9,422 bases of DNA. Origin: Candidatus Cloacimonadota bacterium. GTDB lineage: Bacteria > Cloacimonadota > Cloacimonadia > Cloacimonadales > TCS61. Below the pieces are notes generated by a model, which worked only from the letters and a program-made list of their open reading frames with translations, was not told where the DNA came from and made no database searches. Each line of letters opens with the position of its first letter. The stretch's first letter is position 1. This document shows positions 6,494-9,422 of the stretch, piece by piece. The position numbers and the translations under genes were made by a program. The stretch spans positions 1 through 9,422 of the forward strand of contig DAOWES010000288.1 of assembly GCA_030638385.1 (NCBI GenBank), written 5' to 3'.

Positions 6494-9422
6494 CTGCAAT
6501 ATCCTTATTATATTCAATTTCTATTATCGATTCATTAAGATCATCATAACGTCTTAATGAAATATTAGATACAACCGTATAAATTATTTGCATTCCAAAA
6601 CCACCGATTCGATCGATTGTTGCTTTTAATTCATCCTCATTTTCTTCCGGTAACTCCCATTCGATGCCTTTATCCCAGAAGGTAATAGTAATTTTATCAC
6701 TAATAATCAATTCCATACCAATGATTTCATTTTTTTCTCCCTTCAAACCGTGCTTGATAATATTATTTAAATATTCATTAATCAAGATCTCTACTTTTAA
6801 TGCTAAAGTATCTTCAACTAATGATTCAACAATAGCATTATAACATTCTTGCCCAATATCTTTGATATTTTCCAGTAAAGATTTTATGGTGAATATTTTT
6901 TTATATTTTATGCCTGTTGTTCTCTTAATTTTACTAAAAGAGATTAGGGTAAAATCATCAGTTGTGATATCATAATTTAAGTCTTCCAATTTTTGTTTAA
7001 ATTTTCCCGGAAAAGAGATAGATGAAGAGAGATCAGCTTGCTCTTGAATGATTTTTTTAAATCCATTAATTCCAAATTGTTCACCTAGCTTATTTTCACA
7101 CTCAAATATTCCATCAGTATAAAGCATAAATACCTTATTATCATTGAAAGATACGACTCCTTCATCTTCCTCTTCATAATTAAAATTTGCACTCCAACCG
7201 ATGGGAATTGCACCTTTCTCATCAATTAAACTGACCTCTTGCGATTGAAGATCATATTCCAGCAAAGCAGGGTGCCCGGCATTGAAATATCTTATCTCTT
7301 GTTTTTCATTATCGACCACACATAAAAGCATTGTCAGGTAGTTTTTATAAAAGAGCTCGCTAGATAAAATTTTATTTAGACGATGAATTATATAGCTTGG
7401 TTTTATCTCTTCATCTTTAGAAGAGATAATCATATTAATGATCGATTTTACAGCCGTCATCATCAAGGCCGCCTGCACTCCATGACCGGAAATATCGCCA
7501 ACATAAACAATCGACTTAGTTTCCGATAATTGAATAATATCAAAAAGATCCCCTCCAATCAAACTTGATGGTTTGTAAGTAGAAGAGAAAATCAGGTCAT
7601 TTTCAACTGCCAGCCAATCAGGCAATAGATATTGTTGCACAGAAGAAGCAACATCAAGTTCCTGAACAAGCGAGTTATACATCTGATTCAAATTATCTTC
7701 GTTTGCTTGGCGATTAACCGCTGCTCCGAATGACTCTGCAACCATAGTAAGAGATTCAACTTCCACTCCCTTCCAGATGCGTTGATTTTCCAGATCATCA
7801 AAAACGATAATACCCCAGAAAACCTCCTTTACGAAAATTGGAATAATTAGGATTGATTTAATGTAATTATTTTCCAATAATTTATTTTCCAACCCCATCT
7901 CTTCCACAATCCCGAAAATAGTTTTTTTTCTTAGAAGATCATTTTGCCAAGAGGAAAAGCCAAGATTCTTATAACTTAAATCGGAGTTTACATCTACATT
8001 AATGGGATATTTCTTTGCTTGCTCCGATTGCCAGCCATGAACAAAACGCATTTGCATCAAGCCAAGATCATCTTCAACATTTTTAATTATATAGACTCTG
8101 CTTACATCTAATACTTCCCCATATTTTGCCAAAATGCTCGCCATATTTTCTTCCCAATTTGACTTGGTGAGAAAGGTATTTGATGAGACTGTTAGGGCTT
8201 GTAATATTTTATCGCGCAGGGCAAGATTATCTTCAGCCTCTTTCCTTAGGGTAATATCTTCCATAACACCATCATAATAAATAATATTATTTCTTTGCTG
8301 AATCGCTTTTGAATTTATGCCTACCCAAAAAGGAGTTCCATCTTTCTTTTTAACTTCTAATTCAAAGCTATGCACATTGCCTTTTTCATTAATTTCGTTA
8401 ATAAATACAGCTCTACTTTTTGAATTTGCATAGAGAGCATCGGCAGGTGCATTTTTCAAATCATCTTCTGAATCATATCCAAACATATTTACCATCGCCG
8501 GATTAACAGAGAGTAAATGACCATCGTAGGTAGATCGATAGACAGCTAAAGGGATATTGGATTGTAAAGTTCGATATTGTTTTTCACTTTTCGCAAGTTT
8601 TTCTTCTGCTAGTTTTCTTTCAGTAATATCTTCAAAACTGATGATCGCTCCATAAAAATCCTCATTTTCCAGCAAATCTAAACTAAATAATATTTTTATG
8701 ATTTTACCGGACTTTATAGAGACATCACACTCTTTGTCCAAAATTTTATATTCTTCATCTACAGAAGAAAATTCTATCTCGAATTCCTCGCTCATAAACA
8801 CATTTTTACTTAATTTCCCAATTACATCGACAAAGCTAAAACCGGTAATTTCTTCTGCTTTATTATTCCAACTGGTAATGCGATTATTCAGATCGATAGT
8901 AAAAACGGCACTTGGAACCACCTGATTAATGGTTTCCGCAAAGTTCTTTGCTTGAGTAAATTCATTGAGAATATTTTTCATCTGAATTTGGTTGTTTTGA
9001 GATTCTAAATACATTTGCTGAAATTTCTTGGTAGAATTTAATCTAAGAAAGTTAGCTAAAAAGGATAAATAATATGTTAAAAATAATAAAATTAGAGGTG
9101 TTTTAATATTTAATGTAATATCAAAAATCATAATATCTACAATCGAAAGTAATACAATAATTGTAGAAATTAGCAAAAACCACCTAAAAGAAAGTAGAAA
9201 CACACCAACCCCAAACAAAATCAGAATAATATTAATCATCCATAGAATATCATTATTTAAGTTCATATATGTAGCTGCGTTTAGAAACACCAAAATTGTA
9301 ATCAGCAATACGCTTAGATATGTATATTGTATTGGAAGCTTTCGATATTTAATAGAAAGCATAATCGCTACGGTAATTATTACGGTAATTCCATTTAGCA
9401 GTATCATCAATGCAGAATTTTC
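6486..9422 (-). CDS. Membrane PAS-PAS-GAF sensor with SpoIIE-type phosphatase and C-terminal RsbW-type ATPase; 5' end uncertain
   Basis: This is a multi-domain signalling protein (numbering from the TTG at 9410). Five or so hydrophobic segments cover residues 4-122. Then come PAS 1 (about 158-265, ending FEDITERK), PAS 2 (about 275-392, GYDSEDDL to MEDITLRK) and a GAF-like domain (about 400-568). The SpoIIE/RsbU PP2C domain (about 605-826) keeps its metal ligands in GGDLFD (D621), VGDISGHG (D639), YTDGIFE (D766) and TDDF (818-820). An RsbW-like HATPase (about 845-968) has NEYLNNIIKHG (878-888), DKG (913-915) and GGFGMQII (936-943). It should dephosphorylate, and perhaps also phosphorylate, a STAS-type antagonist. 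The frame stays open to the window's right edge. TTG 9410 and ATG 9407 lack a Shine-Dalgarno, so the true start may lie outside. Its stop overlaps the first glycosyltransferase, so the two are likely co-expressed. Confidence 0.9.
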   Translation of the reverse strand, partial: ENSALMILLNGITVIITVAIMLSIKYRKLPIQYTYLSVLLITILVFLNAATYMNLNNDILWMINIILILFGVGVFLLSFRWFLLISTIIVLLSIVDIMIFDITLNIKTPLILLFLTYYLSFLANFLRLNSTKKFQQMYLESQNNQIQMKNILNEFTQAKNFAETINQVVPSAVFTIDLNNRITSWNNKAEEITGFSFVDVIGKLSKNVFMSEEFEIEFSSVDEEYKILDKECDVSIKSGKIIKILFSLDLLENEDFYGAIISFEDITERKLAEEKLAKSEKQYRTLQSNIPLAVYRSTYDGHLLSVNPAMVNMFGYDSEDDLKNAPADALYANSKSRAVFINEINEKGNVHSFELEVKKKDGTPFWVGINSKAIQQRNNIIYYDGVMEDITLRKEAEDNLALRDKILQALTVSSNTFLTKSNWEENMASILAKYGEVLDVSRVYIIKNVEDDLGLMQMRFVHGWQSEQAKKYPINVDVNSDLSYKNLGFSSWQNDLLRKKTIFGIVEEMGLENKLLENNYIKSILIIPIFVKEVFWGIIVFDDLENQRIWKGVEVESLTMVAESFGAAVNRQANEDNLNQMYNSLVQELDVASSVQQYLLPDWLAVENDLIFSSTYKPSSLIGGDLFDIIQLSETKSIVYVGDISGHGVQAALMMTAVKSIINMIISSKDEEIKPSYIIHRLNKILSSELFYKNYLTMLLCVVDNEKQEIRYFNAGHPALLEYDLQSQEVSLIDEKGAIPIGWSANFNYEEEDEGVVSFNDNKVFMLYTDGIFECENKLGEQFGINGFKKIIQEQADLSSSISFPGKFKQKLEDLNYDITTDDFTLISFSKIKRTTGIKYKKIFTIKSLLENIKDIGQECYNAIVESLVEDTLALKVEILINEYLNNIIKHGLKGEKNEIIGMELIISDKITITFWDKGIEWELPEENEDELKATIDRIGGFGMQIIYTVVSNISLRRYDDLNESIIEIEYNKDIADE

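Noticed and set aside
8698..8925. 75-codon plus-strand open frame and other short plus-strand frames (such as 2516-2737, 3512-3757, 3697-3921, 5089-5274)
   Set aside because: All are antisense to genes with recognised domains or motifs and lack independent support.
1..9422. CRISPR array, tRNA/rRNA gene, insertion sequence or phage element
   Set aside because: No regularly spaced repeats, no cloverleaf-like segment, no transposase or integrase motif and no terminal inverted repeats were seen; the window is filled by coding sequence.

Overview
The window is a single block of seven co-oriented genes, all on the minus strand and packed almost without gaps. It reads as part of a cell-surface or exported polysaccharide operon headed by a signalling protein. 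The DNA is AT-rich, and nearly every gene has a clear Shine-Dalgarno sequence (AAGGA, AGGAG or GAGGT) 5-7 bases before its ATG. That argues against a typical Bacteroidota genome, where such sites are usually weak. The protein types would fit an anaerobic or environmental bacterium such as Cloacimonadota or another FCB-group lineage, but there is no marker gene here and this assignment is a low-confidence guess.

In transcription order (right to left) the genes are: (1) a large membrane regulator at 6486-9422 with several transmembrane helices, two PAS domains, a GAF-like domain, a SpoIIE/RsbU-type PP2C phosphatase and a C-terminal RsbW-type ATPase, probably open at its 5' end; (2) a GT4 glycosyltransferase at 5252-6493; (3) a second, divergent GT4-like glycosyltransferase at 4066-5247; (4) a third GT4 at 2919-4066, split into two frames by an apparent single-base loss near 3478-3480; (5) a protein of unknown function with a nucleotidyltransferase-fold signature at 1660-2883; (6) a divergent polysaccharide deacetylase-like protein at 781-1593; (7) a GT2 rhamnosyltransferase-like glycosyltransferase at 1-777, cut by the window's left edge.

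Junctions are tight: an 8-base overlap, a 4-base gap, a one-base TGATG overlap, a 35-base gap, a 66-base gap and a 3-base gap. This supports one transcript with translational coupling. No promoter or convincing terminator lies inside, so the operon promoter is expected to the right of 9422 and further genes to the left of 1.

The glycosyltransferases would add successive sugars to a repeat unit, and the deacetylase-like and nucleotidyltransferase-like proteins may modify it or its precursors. The first gene suggests control by a partner-switching (phosphatase/anti-sigma-type kinase) module, but its STAS-domain partner is not in the window. The most notable points are the regulator-glycan coupling, the unassigned nucleotidyltransferase-like protein, the non-canonical deacetylase active site, the frameshifted GT4, and a 12-base A tract inside the first glycosyltransferase that could allow on/off slippage.
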